Assembly (NCBI GenBank): GCA_938029725.1
Contig: CALHGE010000005.1
Location: forward strand, 62,001 to 126,000
Source of the DNA: an uncultured Flavobacteriaceae bacterium
Lineage (GTDB): Bacteria > Bacteroidota > Bacteroidia > Flavobacteriales > Flavobacteriaceae
Length of the DNA: 64,000 bases
Reading direction: 5' to 3'
Shown one piece after another: positions 34,597 to 42,855 of this stretch. A program made the translations under genes and the position numbers. Numbering within the stretch: the stretch's first letter is position 1; the number at the start of each line of letters is the position of its first letter. The notes under the pieces were generated by a model that had not been told where the DNA came from, did not search any database, and saw only the letters and a list, made by a program, of their open reading frames with translations.

Positions 34597-35082
34597 TTGT
34601 TTACTAATGCACTCCTACTTATTGTATGCTCTCTAAGTTTTGGAAACTTATCCAAAGCAGATGGCATGTATCATAAAGAATACTATGAAACAGGCGGTAC
34701 CAAGGCTGAAGGTTGGATTTATAAGGGCATAAAAACAGGATACTGGCGATTCTATCACTCCAGCGGCAAGATTTCAGAACAAGGATATTACCACGATAAC
34801 CAACGCATAAAGTATTGGTACTTTTATAGTTCGAAAGGGGAGAAAATCTCGGAAGGGCATTACAGAAATAATAAAAGAGTAAAGTGGTGGCTTTTCTTTG
34901 ACAGAAACGGAAAAATAAATCATAAGTGTCAACTTCTTAATGACATTAAAAATGGCTATTGTTTGATGTATGATAATACCAAATTGACCTCAGCAGAAAA
35001 ATATAAAAATGGAAAGAAAATTAAAGAATGGTTCAGTTTCATTAGTTTTAGGCGCGAAAACAACCTTTCCGATTTAAAATAA
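34597..35082 (+). CDS. YwqK/MORN-type repeat protein, TTG start
   Basis: 161 residues. TTG at 34597 is the only start that keeps the signal peptide (FTNALLLIVCSLSFG); an in-frame stop lies 12 bases upstream (34585-34587). After the signal come about five ~22-residue repeats of the form G-x-Y-x-x-x-x-R/K-x-x-Y-W-x-F-Y/F-x-x-x-G-K-x-x, typical of the 'YwqK antitoxin-like' or MORN family. These are beta-hairpin repeats that bind membranes or proteins; the antitoxin name rests on a single Bacillus system. The stop codon overlaps the next glycosyltransferase start (TAATG). Confidence 0.75.
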   Translation: MFTNALLLIVCSLSFGNLSKADGMYHKEYYETGGTKAEGWIYKGIKTGYWRFYHSSGKISEQGYYHDNQRIKYWYFYSSKGEKISEGHYRNNKRVKWWLFFDRNGKINHKCQLLNDIKNGYCLMYDNTKLTSAEKYKNGKKIKEWFSFISFRRENNLSDLK

Positions 35083-35765
35083 TGATAAAAGTCATCATTC
35101 CCGCCTTCAATGAGGCCGATTCAATTGCTTCAGTAATCAAAGAAATTCCGACATCGGTTACAGAAGTTATTGTAGTCAATAACAATTCAACAGACGAAAC
35201 TGTTAAAAATGCAGTAGCAGCAGGGGCTACAGTCTTAACTGAAAATAGGAAAGGATATGGATATGCTTGTTTAAAAGGCATGAATTACATAGCCGAACAG
35301 TCCAATCCACCCGATATCATCGTATTTATTGACGGAGACTATTCTGATTACCCAGAGGAACTTACAAAAATCGTAGCCCCCATTTTAAGTAATGACTATG
35401 ATTTCGTAATAGGTTCGCGAGTTAAGAAACTAAGAGAGGAAGGTAGCATGACCCCCCAGCAAATTTTTGGTAATTGGCTGGCTACCTTTTTAATGAAGTT
35501 GTTTTTTCAAGCAACATTTACTGACTTAGGCCCATTTAGAGCCATAAGGTATGATAAGTTGCTCGCACTTGAGATGGAGGATAAGACCTACGGCTGGACG
35601 GTTGAAATGCAGCTAAAAGCACTCAAAAAAAAAATAGCATATACCGAAGTACCAGTGCGTTACAAAAAGAGAATTGGCATTTCAAAAGTGTCAGGCACGG
35701 TAAAAGGTAGTATATTTGCAGGCATAAAAATTCTTGGATGGATTTTTAAATATAGTTTAAAATAA
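35082..35765 (+). CDS. DPM1-like family-2 glycosyltransferase
   Basis: 227 residues, GT-A fold: VIIPAFNEADSI, VVNNNSTDET, the DxD-type FIDGDYSDY, and a later GWTVEMQLKA block. It resembles dolichyl/undecaprenyl-phosphate mannosyl- or glucosyltransferases without membrane helices. It probably loads a sugar from a nucleotide donor onto a polyprenyl phosphate at the inner face of the membrane. Coupled to the upstream YwqK-like gene (1-bp overlap) and 1 bp from the next glycosyltransferase. The sugar is unknown; mannose is a guess supported only by neighbours. Confidence 0.82.
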   Translation: MIKVIIPAFNEADSIASVIKEIPTSVTEVIVVNNNSTDETVKNAVAAGATVLTENRKGYGYACLKGMNYIAEQSNPPDIIVFIDGDYSDYPEELTKIVAPILSNDYDFVIGSRVKKLREEGSMTPQQIFGNWLATFLMKLFFQATFTDLGPFRAIRYDKLLALEMEDKTYGWTVEMQLKALKKKIAYTEVPVRYKKRIGISKVSGTVKGSIFAGIKILGWIFKYSLK

Positions 35766-35766
35766 T

Positions 35767-37251
35767 ATGGGCTTAATAATCGCTTACATCATCTTGGCAA
35801 TCTACAGTATTGCGCTGTTGTTGATTTTCTTCTATAGCCTTGCACAGCTGAACCTTTTGGTCAATTACTTAGGTAACAAACGCCAAAATCAGGATGCCCC
35901 AAAATTCAATTTATTAGACCCAAAAGAGATTCCTTATGTGACCATTCAACTTCCAGTTTATAATGAAGAATACGTTATGGACCGCTTATTAGTAAATATT
36001 GCCAAAATAGAATACCCTAATAGTAAGTTGGAAATACAAGTATTGGATGATTCTACAGATGACACTGTAATTGATACTGCCAAGCACGTTGAAGCACTAA
36101 AAGCTACCGGATTAGATATCACACATATACGCCGCTCTAATCGTCAAGGCTTTAAAGCTGGCGCTTTGAAAGAAGGCTTAGAAATTGCTAAAGGAGAATT
36201 TATTGCAATTTTTGATGCAGATTTTCTTCCAGATAGTGATTGGCTAAAAAAGACTGTTATTTATTTCAAAGACCCTGAAATCGGTGTTGTACAAACGCGT
36301 TGGGGCCATATCAACAGAGATTATTCAACACTTACTAAAATTCAAGCCTTTGCTTTAGACGCGCATTTCACCTTAGAGCAAGTCGGAAGAAACTCTAAAG
36401 GTCATTTTATTAACTTTAACGGCACCGCTGGAATCTGGCGTAAAGAATGTATTCTAGATGCTGGAAACTGGGAAGGCGACACGCTTACGGAAGACCTTGA
36501 TTTAAGCTACCGTGCACAACTAAAAGATTGGAAGTTTAAGTACTTGGAGGATGTAGAGACTCCTGCTGAGCTTCCCGTTGTTATTAGTGCCGCTCGCTCA
36601 CAGCAATTTCGTTGGAACAAAGGAGGTGCTGAAAACTTCAGAAAGACGGTTTTAAGTGTTGTTACTGCAAAGAATATCAACTTCAAAACAAAGTTTCACG
36701 GCGTAATGCATTTATTAAACAGTTCGATGTTCTTATGCGTATTCATGGTCGCTTTGTTAAGTATACCCTCCATGTACATTAAGGCTATTTACCCTCATTT
36801 AGACTGGGTATTTAGTACGCTTAGCTTCTTTGTTCTAAGCACCATCATACTCTTTGTTTGTTATTGGTTTACCTATAAAAGCATTCAGGGTAGTAGCTTT
36901 AACAACTTTGTAGATTACATTAGAATTTTCTTTACCTTCTTTTCAGTTGCATTAGGTTTTTCATTGCATAACTCAATAGCGGTGTTAGAAGGTCATATGG
37001 GTAAACGAAGTGAGTTTGTTAGAACTCCCAAGTTCAATATCAATAACCTTACTGAAACATGGAAAGGCAACAAATACTTAGCTAAAAAGTTATCCCCAAA
37101 TATGATTTTAGAATTTGGCTTAATGGGCTATTTCCTTTTCGGAATGTACAGCGCAATACCTTTAAATGATTTCGGGCTCTTTCCGTTTCATTTTATGCTG
37201 TTCTTAGGCTTTGGCTACGTTTTCTTTAAATCACTCACGGCAAGGGCTTAG
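35767..37251 (+). CDS. Membrane glycosyltransferase, cellulose-synthase-like (GT2)
   Basis: 494 residues. An N-terminal helix is followed by a GT2 catalytic domain: LPVYNEE, VLDDSTDDT, the metal DAD in FDADFLP, a TED-like base in LTEDLDL, and the QQFRWNKG motif for the acceptor end. Four or five C-terminal helices form the membrane part. This is the core of processive beta-glycan synthases, and also of ceramide glucosyltransferase-like enzymes. No PilZ domain and no BcsB neighbour are visible, so bacterial cellulose is unlikely. It is last in the 31.4-37.25 kb operon. Confidence 0.85.
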   Translation: MGLIIAYIILAIYSIALLLIFFYSLAQLNLLVNYLGNKRQNQDAPKFNLLDPKEIPYVTIQLPVYNEEYVMDRLLVNIAKIEYPNSKLEIQVLDDSTDDTVIDTAKHVEALKATGLDITHIRRSNRQGFKAGALKEGLEIAKGEFIAIFDADFLPDSDWLKKTVIYFKDPEIGVVQTRWGHINRDYSTLTKIQAFALDAHFTLEQVGRNSKGHFINFNGTAGIWRKECILDAGNWEGDTLTEDLDLSYRAQLKDWKFKYLEDVETPAELPVVISAARSQQFRWNKGGAENFRKTVLSVVTAKNINFKTKFHGVMHLLNSSMFLCVFMVALLSIPSMYIKAIYPHLDWVFSTLSFFVLSTIILFVCYWFTYKSIQGSSFNNFVDYIRIFFTFFSVALGFSLHNSIAVLEGHMGKRSEFVRTPKFNINNLTETWKGNKYLAKKLSPNMILEFGLMGYFLFGMYSAIPLNDFGLFPFHFMLFLGFGYVFFKSLTARA

Positions 37252-37253
37252 GT

Positions 37254-38435
37254 TTATTTTGGAGTAACTTTAGCATTCTCATTCAGCCATTTCATATAGC
37301 CTACCACACGTTGTAGAACATTGCTATTACCATCATTTGTGTAATTCACAGCGATGCTCCAATTATAACTAGGAAAATACAAAAAAGAAGTACCCCAAAA
37401 TCCTTCGTGAAAATACGCCTGTATTCCTGACTTCTTTCCAACAAGACTCGCAAAACCTAGTCGCTGTGCGGGAAGCGTTTTGCCCTGGCTATTATATTCT
37501 TTTTTTAATAACATGACTGCTAGGGTGGTATCATTCTCAAAAATTTCACCATTGAACAGTGATTGAAGAAATACACTTAAATCTCTAGTATTCGATACTA
37601 AACCACCTCCTCCATACAAATCAACCGAATTATCCCAATTTGATGCGTCTTGTACTCCAATATATCTTTTTACAGATGGCTTCAAACCTTCAGGTCGCTT
37701 TTCAAGACTTTCTAAATAGGTTACAGACATACCTAGCTCGTCGAATTTCAAAAGGCTTCGTAGCCCATCGGCAAGATCTGTTTTGGTAAGCGTCTCAATA
37801 ATTTCCCCTAGCAAGACGTATCCAGTGTCACTATAATGCTCCTCTTCGCCTGGTGCTGCGTGTGGCTTTCCTTTGTCCATTGCAAATTGTATCTGCTCAG
37901 TTCTTGTCCAACGTTTAGCGGCATTTTTAGACGCTTCTAGAATGTATTCAGGTCCGCCTTCTGCATAATCGTATAAACCGCTAGAGTGATTCAGACATTG
38001 TCTTATTGTAATTTTATCTGGATTATAACCCCCGTTTCTTAAAATCGTAATATGTTCTTGGGAGATGTACTTGGAAATTGAATCTTCTATTGTGAGCACT
38101 CCTTTTTCTCGCAAACGTAAGATGGCGGTTGCTGTAAAAACCTTAGTCAAGCTAGCAATTCGAAAAGGCTGATCAGAATCAAGAATACTATCCTTCTCTA
38201 AACTATCGTACCCTGCTGCTCCTGTGAAATTTACCCCTAGCTCAGGTGACATCACCGTGAGTGACATCCCTGCAACAGCATTTTTAGGATTAGCTACTTC
38301 TTCATCGAGTATGCGTTGAAGCTCGACAGATGGGTTTGTACTGTACCCAATTTTTTTTGTAGAAGAACAACTAATGCACAAAAGGAAAAAACTAGTACAA
38401 AGTAATACATATCGCATGGGTTTAATTTTATTCAA
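37254..38435 (-). CDS. Class C beta-lactamase-family serine hydrolase, lipoprotein
   Basis: 393 residues. The signal has a lipobox near FLLCISC23; a shorter start at 38417 is possible. The serine-hydrolase motifs are Ser95-x-x-Lys98 (SLTK), a YSDTGY at the usual Tyr site, and HEGFWG in place of KTG. Family members are D,D-peptidases, esterases or beta-lactamases; the substrate cannot be read. It ends 3 bp from the convergent glycosyltransferase and is 39 bp downstream of an AraC regulator on the same strand, so both may share a transcript. Confidence 0.82.
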   Translation of the reverse strand: MNKIKPMRYVLLCTSFFLLCISCSSTKKIGYSTNPSVELQRILDEEVANPKNAVAGMSLTVMSPELGVNFTGAAGYDSLEKDSILDSDQPFRIASLTKVFTATAILRLREKGVLTIEDSISKYISQEHITILRNGGYNPDKITIRQCLNHSSGLYDYAEGGPEYILEASKNAAKRWTRTEQIQFAMDKGKPHAAPGEEEHYSDTGYVLLGEIIETLTKTDLADGLRSLLKFDELGMSVTYLESLEKRPEGLKPSVKRYIGVQDASNWDNSVDLYGGGGLVSNTRDLSVFLQSLFNGEIFENDTTLAVMLLKKEYNSQGKTLPAQRLGFASLVGKKSGIQAYFHEGFWGTSFLYFPSYNWSIAVNYTNDGNSNVLQRVVGYMKWLNENAKVTPK

Positions 38436-38474
38436 AGATTAGGCTTTCTAGAAAATGAGCATTGTAAAAATTCG

Positions 38475-39278
38475 TCAAAAATAATTAGGACGCACTTCAA
38501 TGAAAGCCGGAGTATGTAACAATTGAGAAGGCGTATGATTGGTATAGCGCCTGATTTCTTTAATAAAATGACTTTGGTCATAATAGCCATACTTTAACAC
38601 ATAATGCTGCCAATCATTATTTCGTGTGATATAAATTTCTCGCACTGCCTTCTTATAACGCTGCAAAGATTGAAACCGTTTTGGAGTGAGTCCGGTATCT
38701 TTCTTAAAATAACGCTCTAGTGTAGAATAGGAATAATTGGTTGTTCTCATAATTGTTTTTAGGTCGAAACTAGCGCTTACCTCTTGTGCTATCTCCACCA
38801 TAAAACCCTCACGCTCCTTCTTATAACGAGCAGCAAACCATTGATCAAGTTCACTGGCAATAGCTTCTGGGCTTAACTGCAATAAATGAGTTCGCAAAAG
38901 CTCTATATCCATACCAAATACATCATTCGCATAAGCAACAGAGCCTTTCATTATGGTCTCTGAATCGATATTTAAAAAAGGTTTTAGAGAAGAAATTCCT
39001 CTTGATTTAAACTTAATGACAACATAGCTTTTGAGTTCCGAAAAATCTATAAATACCTCTTGGTGAAGAAAACTAAAGAGTTGACTGCGATTAGAAATGA
39101 TTTTCTTCCCCATATACGTCATCGTATACTGACCATCAAATACAAGAATCATATCTGGGGTTATACCAGGGTATGCATACATATGAGCACTATCCATTGA
39201 CAACAAACTAGTACCACTGAGCATCCAATAATGGTCTATGTGCTTTTTCACCTCTGCTAGTTGCGGCTCGAAAATCAT
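38475..39278 (-). CDS. AraC-family transcriptional regulator
   Basis: 267 residues. The N-terminal ligand-type domain has no clear cofactor motif. The C-terminal double helix-turn-helix spans about 165-265 (MRTTNYSYSTLERYFKKDTG, then FQSLQRYKKAVREIY, then YGYYDQSHFIKEIRRYT). It resembles the DUF6597 domain found in Bacteroidota regulators (PYPGITPDMI-type N-domain). It may control the adjacent serine hydrolase or lactonase genes; no operator is identifiable by eye. Confidence 0.85.
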   Translation of the reverse strand: MIFEPQLAEVKKHIDHYWMLSGTSLLSMDSAHMYAYPGITPDMILVFDGQYTMTYMGKKIISNRSQLFSFLHQEVFIDFSELKSYVVIKFKSRGISSLKPFLNIDSETIMKGSVAYANDVFGMDIELLRTHLLQLSPEAIASELDQWFAARYKKEREGFMVEIAQEVSASFDLKTIMRTTNYSYSTLERYFKKDTGLTPKRFQSLQRYKKAVREIYITRNNDWQHYVLKYGYYDQSHFIKEIRRYTNHTPSQLLHTPAFIEVRPNYF

Positions 39279-39327
39279 ACTGCCAAACTAATGAAAAAAA
39301 ACAATTTACAATTGGGAAAGCAAATTA

Positions 39328-40374
39328 TCATCGCTGCGGTTTCAATACCAAAAAATGCGTATCCATTACATTTCCAGTTAGGATTATATCTTTATATGGT
39401 GCCGCAACTGTAGATGCTGACATTTCCTCGCCATCATTTACATATACTTTTTCAATGGTATAATCATTTAAACCGCGATACTCAATTTTAATAATTTCGG
39501 AAGGCGAAACCTCGTTATTGCCCCCGGCATATGATGAAAATGCTAGTAGATTCGGGTGCGCTCCAATCCATAAATTCCCTTCTGAATCAAATTCAATATT
39601 ATCAACCCCTGTATAACAATAGATATCTTCAATGAAGTTGAGTGATCCGTCTTCGTTTGTACTGTATACTTTTACTTCAAAATTTCTAGGTGATGCTACA
39701 AAAAGTAACTTTCGCTCTTTATCGTAATTAATACCGTTGGCATACCCAATACCTTTTGCTACTTCTTTAAACTTTTTTCCATCGAAATACATCACGTTTG
39801 ACACCCCTAAACCCCCATAATCTTCTAAAAGCCTGCCCACTCCATCTACATATTTATGATCGTTTGTGAAATAAAAACGATTTTTAGCTAACATAACCAC
39901 ATCATTGGGGCTTACCAAAGCAGGGTTCCTAATTGTTCTTTCAAAAGTCAATACGGTATCTTGTAATTTGAACACTTCAAATGAATGCCCTTTTACTGTA
40001 TGATTTACCGCCATAACGGTATAGGTACTATCCTCCTTATATACTGAAATTCCATGAGGAGCGAAAGGCATCTTTATATCAGCAGTCAATTTTTTGACTT
40101 GATAATCTTTCGAATGCAATTCAACCAAATACAAGCCTCCTCTCTTTTCCTGCTCTTCTAAAGAACTTTTTCGAGGTGAAGCAGAAACTAGTGCAAACCC
40201 GTTTTCAGAAATCACCGTGATATCTTCTGCACCAGCGATTGCTATTTTTTTTACGACTTCACCATTAAAAAAATTCTCAATAGTTCTAAAATAGCCAGTC
40301 GAAACAAATACATAGCCAACATAAAAAACAAGGGCAAGGGCAGTGTAGCCTATAATTTTCTTTAATCTTCCCAT
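39328..40374 (-). CDS. Paraoxonase/arylesterase-type lactonase
   Basis: 348 residues with an uncleaved N-terminal anchor (residues 8-24) and a six-bladed propeller. All hallmark positions of PON enzymes are present: calcium ligands Glu50-Asp51, Asn157 in SPNDVV, Asn213 in YANGI, and Asp258-Asn259, plus the His107/His125 dyad (HGISV and VNHT). PONs hydrolyse lactones, including acyl-homoserine lactones in many cases. The anchor suggests an inner-membrane or periplasmic enzyme. It is 49 bp upstream of the AraC gene on the same strand. The family match is strong because every calcium and catalytic residue aligns. Confidence 0.85.
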   Translation of the reverse strand: MGRLKKIIGYTALALVFYVGYVFVSTGYFRTIENFFNGEVVKKIAIAGAEDITVISENGFALVSASPRKSSLEEQEKRGGLYLVELHSKDYQVKKLTADIKMPFAPHGISVYKEDSTYTVMAVNHTVKGHSFEVFKLQDTVLTFERTIRNPALVSPNDVVMLAKNRFYFTNDHKYVDGVGRLLEDYGGLGVSNVMYFDGKKFKEVAKGIGYANGINYDKERKLLFVASPRNFEVKVYSTNEDGSLNFIEDIYCYTGVDNIEFDSEGNLWIGAHPNLLAFSSYAGGNNEVSPSEIIKIEYRGLNDYTIEKVYVNDGEEMSASTVAAPYKDIILTGNVMDTHFLVLKPQR

Positions 40375-40551
40375 AATTTACAATTTGATTGTTCTTGAAT
40401 TTAGCCTTTTCAAATTTCCAATACAATAAATACGACGTCAAAAGCTTTCACTTGTTTCCAAATACGTATTACCGTTCTATCTGCATTGTGCTTTTCTTAA
40501 TTTTCTCCTTCAAAAAACCTATTTTAGTCAGATCGAATGAACTGATCGAAA

Positions 40552-41895
40552 ATGCCCAATAGATTCATCACATACTGGAAGCTTCACAAAGTATCCATAC
40601 TATTGGCCGTACTAAGTTTAGTCTTCTACTTTACATTCGCCTACCATTTAGAAAGAACAGACTTTATAAAATTGCTTAGTCTTTTCGCGGCACTTTTCTT
40701 TTTATGTTTCAAGCTGGTTCAGTTTGAAAAATGGAATTTTAAATTCCTTTTAGTAACTGGCATTCTCTTCCGATTAGTTTTCCTCCTAGCAGAACCCAAT
40801 CTCTCACAAGATTTTTATCGTTTTATTTGGGATGGAGAATTGGTTCGCCATTTCTTGAATCCGTATTTGAATGTTCCAAACACCTTAATCGAACAATCTG
40901 ATTTGGTCATCACCAATGCACAAGAGCTTTACGAAGGCATGGGAAGCTTAAGTGCGAAGCACTTTAGTAATTACCCTCCATTAAACCAACTCATCTTTGC
41001 CTTGGCGGCATTGCTAGGCGGAAAAAGTATCTTAGGCTCAGTCATTATAATGAGAGGTACTATAATTCTAGCCGATATCGGAATTTTTTATTTTGGCCGT
41101 AAACTATTGAAGAATATCAATCAATCGCCACACCTAATTTTCTGGTATTTCTTAAACCCGTTAGTACTCATCGAATTGACAGGAAACCTTCATTTTGAAG
41201 GGCTAATGCTCTTCTTTTTTGTTTGGGCACTTTACCTGCTTTCTGTTCACAAATGGCAGTGGGCAGCTGTGGTTTATGCTTGTTCTATATCAGTAAAGTT
41301 AGTTCCTTTGGTATTTCTTCCGCTGTTCTTAAATCACTTTAAGTTTAAGAAGACAATTCTATTTTACACAATTATTGGAGTGACCTCGCTCGTACTATTT
41401 GCTCCTTTTTATACCCAAGAGTTTATTAGCAACTATTCCAAAACTATCGGGCTGTGGTTTTCCAATTTCGAATTCAATGCGGGACTTTGGAACCTTGTGA
41501 AAAAAATCGGAATACAATTTGATGCAAAACCTTGGGAACTGATTAAAACCTACGGAAAAATAACTCCAATACTTACAATTGTAGCTGTATTACTTTTTAC
41601 ATTCTTAAGAAAAAATCAAAAATTACCAGTTTTGCTAACTTCAATGCTTTGGGTATTGACCCTTTATTATTTCATGTCCGCAACCGTGCATCCCTGGTAT
41701 ATTATCTTCCTTATTGTACTAACTGCGTTTACAAAATATCGCTTTGCGTTTATATGGTCCGCAGCCATTGTTCTGAGCTATTTTGCCTATTCAATAAGTG
41801 ACTTTAAAGAAAACCTATGGCTATTAGCGATTGAATATCTCTCAGTTTTCACCTTCTTGATTTATGAACTTGTTGCGTATCGTAACAAAAATTAA
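40552..41895 (+). CDS. Polytopic mannosyltransferase-like protein
   Basis: 447 residues with about 11-12 transmembrane helices and a periplasmic DxD-like site in LSQDFYRFIWDGEL (~82-95). The YPPLNQ, NPLVLIE and SVKLVPL motifs also match the bacterial polyprenyl-phosphate-mannose mannosyltransferase-like families (GT-C fold). GT-C enzymes use lipid-linked sugars at the periplasmic face. With the DPM1-like enzyme 5 kb upstream it could form a synthesis-and-transfer pair (inference). It is divergent from the lactonase and separated from the next gene by 234 bp. Confidence 0.78.
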   Translation: MPNRFITYWKLHKVSILLAVLSLVFYFTFAYHLERTDFIKLLSLFAALFFLCFKLVQFEKWNFKFLLVTGILFRLVFLLAEPNLSQDFYRFIWDGELVRHFLNPYLNVPNTLIEQSDLVITNAQELYEGMGSLSAKHFSNYPPLNQLIFALAALLGGKSILGSVIIMRGTIILADIGIFYFGRKLLKNINQSPHLIFWYFLNPLVLIELTGNLHFEGLMLFFFVWALYLLSVHKWQWAAVVYACSISVKLVPLVFLPLFLNHFKFKKTILFYTIIGVTSLVLFAPFYTQEFISNYSKTIGLWFSNFEFNAGLWNLVKKIGIQFDAKPWELIKTYGKITPILTIVAVLLFTFLRKNQKLPVLLTSMLWVLTLYYFMSATVHPWYIIFLIVLTAFTKYRFAFIWSAAIVLSYFAYSISDFKENLWLLAIEYLSVFTFLIYELVAYRNKN

Positions 41896-42129
41896 GGTTT
41901 TTGTAAAAAATCGCACTTGCCTTAGGTCAGCTCAAAATAATTTGTACATTTACTCCATAATGACCGAACAAAACTACATCTTAGCTACTAAGAGCATCAC
42001 TGCTCCGGTACTTCCGTTCGCTCTACGCCGTCGCCCGTAGGGGTACTACACATTTTATGGAACTAGGTGAGTCCAGTTCCGCATAAGCAAAATCATATCT
42101 TTCTTTTTACTTTTTAAATCATCACAACA
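41896..42129. other. Intergenic spacer before the arginine operon
   Basis: No open frame with coding character is seen. A GC-rich core (42000-42050) has GTAC-containing imperfect repeats and resembles the dispersed intergenic elements elsewhere in the window. TATCTTTC at 42096-42103 could be a -7 box for the GNAT gene, but no -33 box at 19-20 nt is recognised. Confidence 0.4.
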
Positions 42130-42750
42130 ATGAATCTTGTTGTTGCTAATACATCACATTTTAAGTACGCGCAAATCATTTGCGATACCATAGCTGACTC
42201 GGCTAAAGATCGAGGTACTGGTATTGCCAAGCGTACACCAAAATACATTCGAAAAAAACTAGAAAATGGTAATGCTATCATCGCTTTAGACGGAGATTGT
42301 TTTGCCGGTTTTTGTTATATCGAAGTTTGGGGGCATGAGAAATACGTCGCGAACTCGGGCTTAATTGTACACCCCGAGTACAGGTCAAAAGGGCTCGCTA
42401 AAAAAATCAAAGCGCGAATTTTTAAATTATCGCAGAAGAAATTTCCAGATGCTAAAATATTTGGTATTACTACCGGGCTTCCAGTAATGAAGATCAATTA
42501 CGAACTGGGGTATAAACCTGTGACTTTCTCTGAACTAACAGATGACCCAGAATTCTGGAAAGGCTGTCAAACCTGCAAAAACTTTGATGTACTCACTCGA
42601 ACAGAGCAAAAAATGTGCCTCTGTACAGGCATGCTTTACGACCCTGTAACAAAATCAAAGAAAGAAAAGAAAGTGAATGGCAAAGCATTTCAACGATTGA
42701 AGAGTATAAAGGAAACATTGTTTTTGAAGAAAAAAGCGAAGAGAACATAG
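42130..42750 (+). CDS. GNAT acyltransferase, candidate N-acylglutamate synthase
   Basis: 206 residues with a GNAT fold: acyl-CoA loop HPEYRSKGLAKKIK and a preceding beta strand (VANSGLIV). A C-terminal extension carries a four-cysteine pattern (CxxC in GCQTCKNF and CxC in MCLCTGMLYDP) that may bind metal. It is the first gene before argG and the operon contains no other candidate for acylation of glutamate, the first step of arginine synthesis. An acetyl- or succinyl-CoA:glutamate transferase role is therefore inferred. The final residues are Lys-rich. Confidence 0.7.
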   Translation: MNLVVANTSHFKYAQIICDTIADSAKDRGTGIAKRTPKYIRKKLENGNAIIALDGDCFAGFCYIEVWGHEKYVANSGLIVHPEYRSKGLAKKIKARIFKLSQKKFPDAKIFGITTGLPVMKINYELGYKPVTFSELTDDPEFWKGCQTCKNFDVLTRTEQKMCLCTGMLYDPVTKSKKEKKVNGKAFQRLKSIKETLFLKKKAKRT

Positions 42751-42855
42751 AAAAAAGAGAAGAAAGAAGAGCAATGTATCTGTTCTCTTTTCTTGAGTAG
42801 AAATTTGAAAAAATAAAAAGGCTTCCCGATTTCACTGGAATATAAATAGAAGATA

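Noticed and set aside
34597-35082. Toxin-antitoxin system suggested by the 'YwqK antitoxin' family name
   Set aside because: No toxin-like gene is adjacent, the protein is exported by a signal peptide, and the repeat is a generic MORN-like unit.
24401-37251. Capsule or O-antigen locus suggested by several glycosyltransferases
   Set aside because: No flippase, polymerase (wzx/wzy), sugar-nucleotide synthesis genes or export genes are in the window.
42753-42791. Arginine-responsive attenuator before argG
   Set aside because: The 9-bp stem is A/T-rich with a 21-nt loop, and no leader peptide or competing stem is visible.
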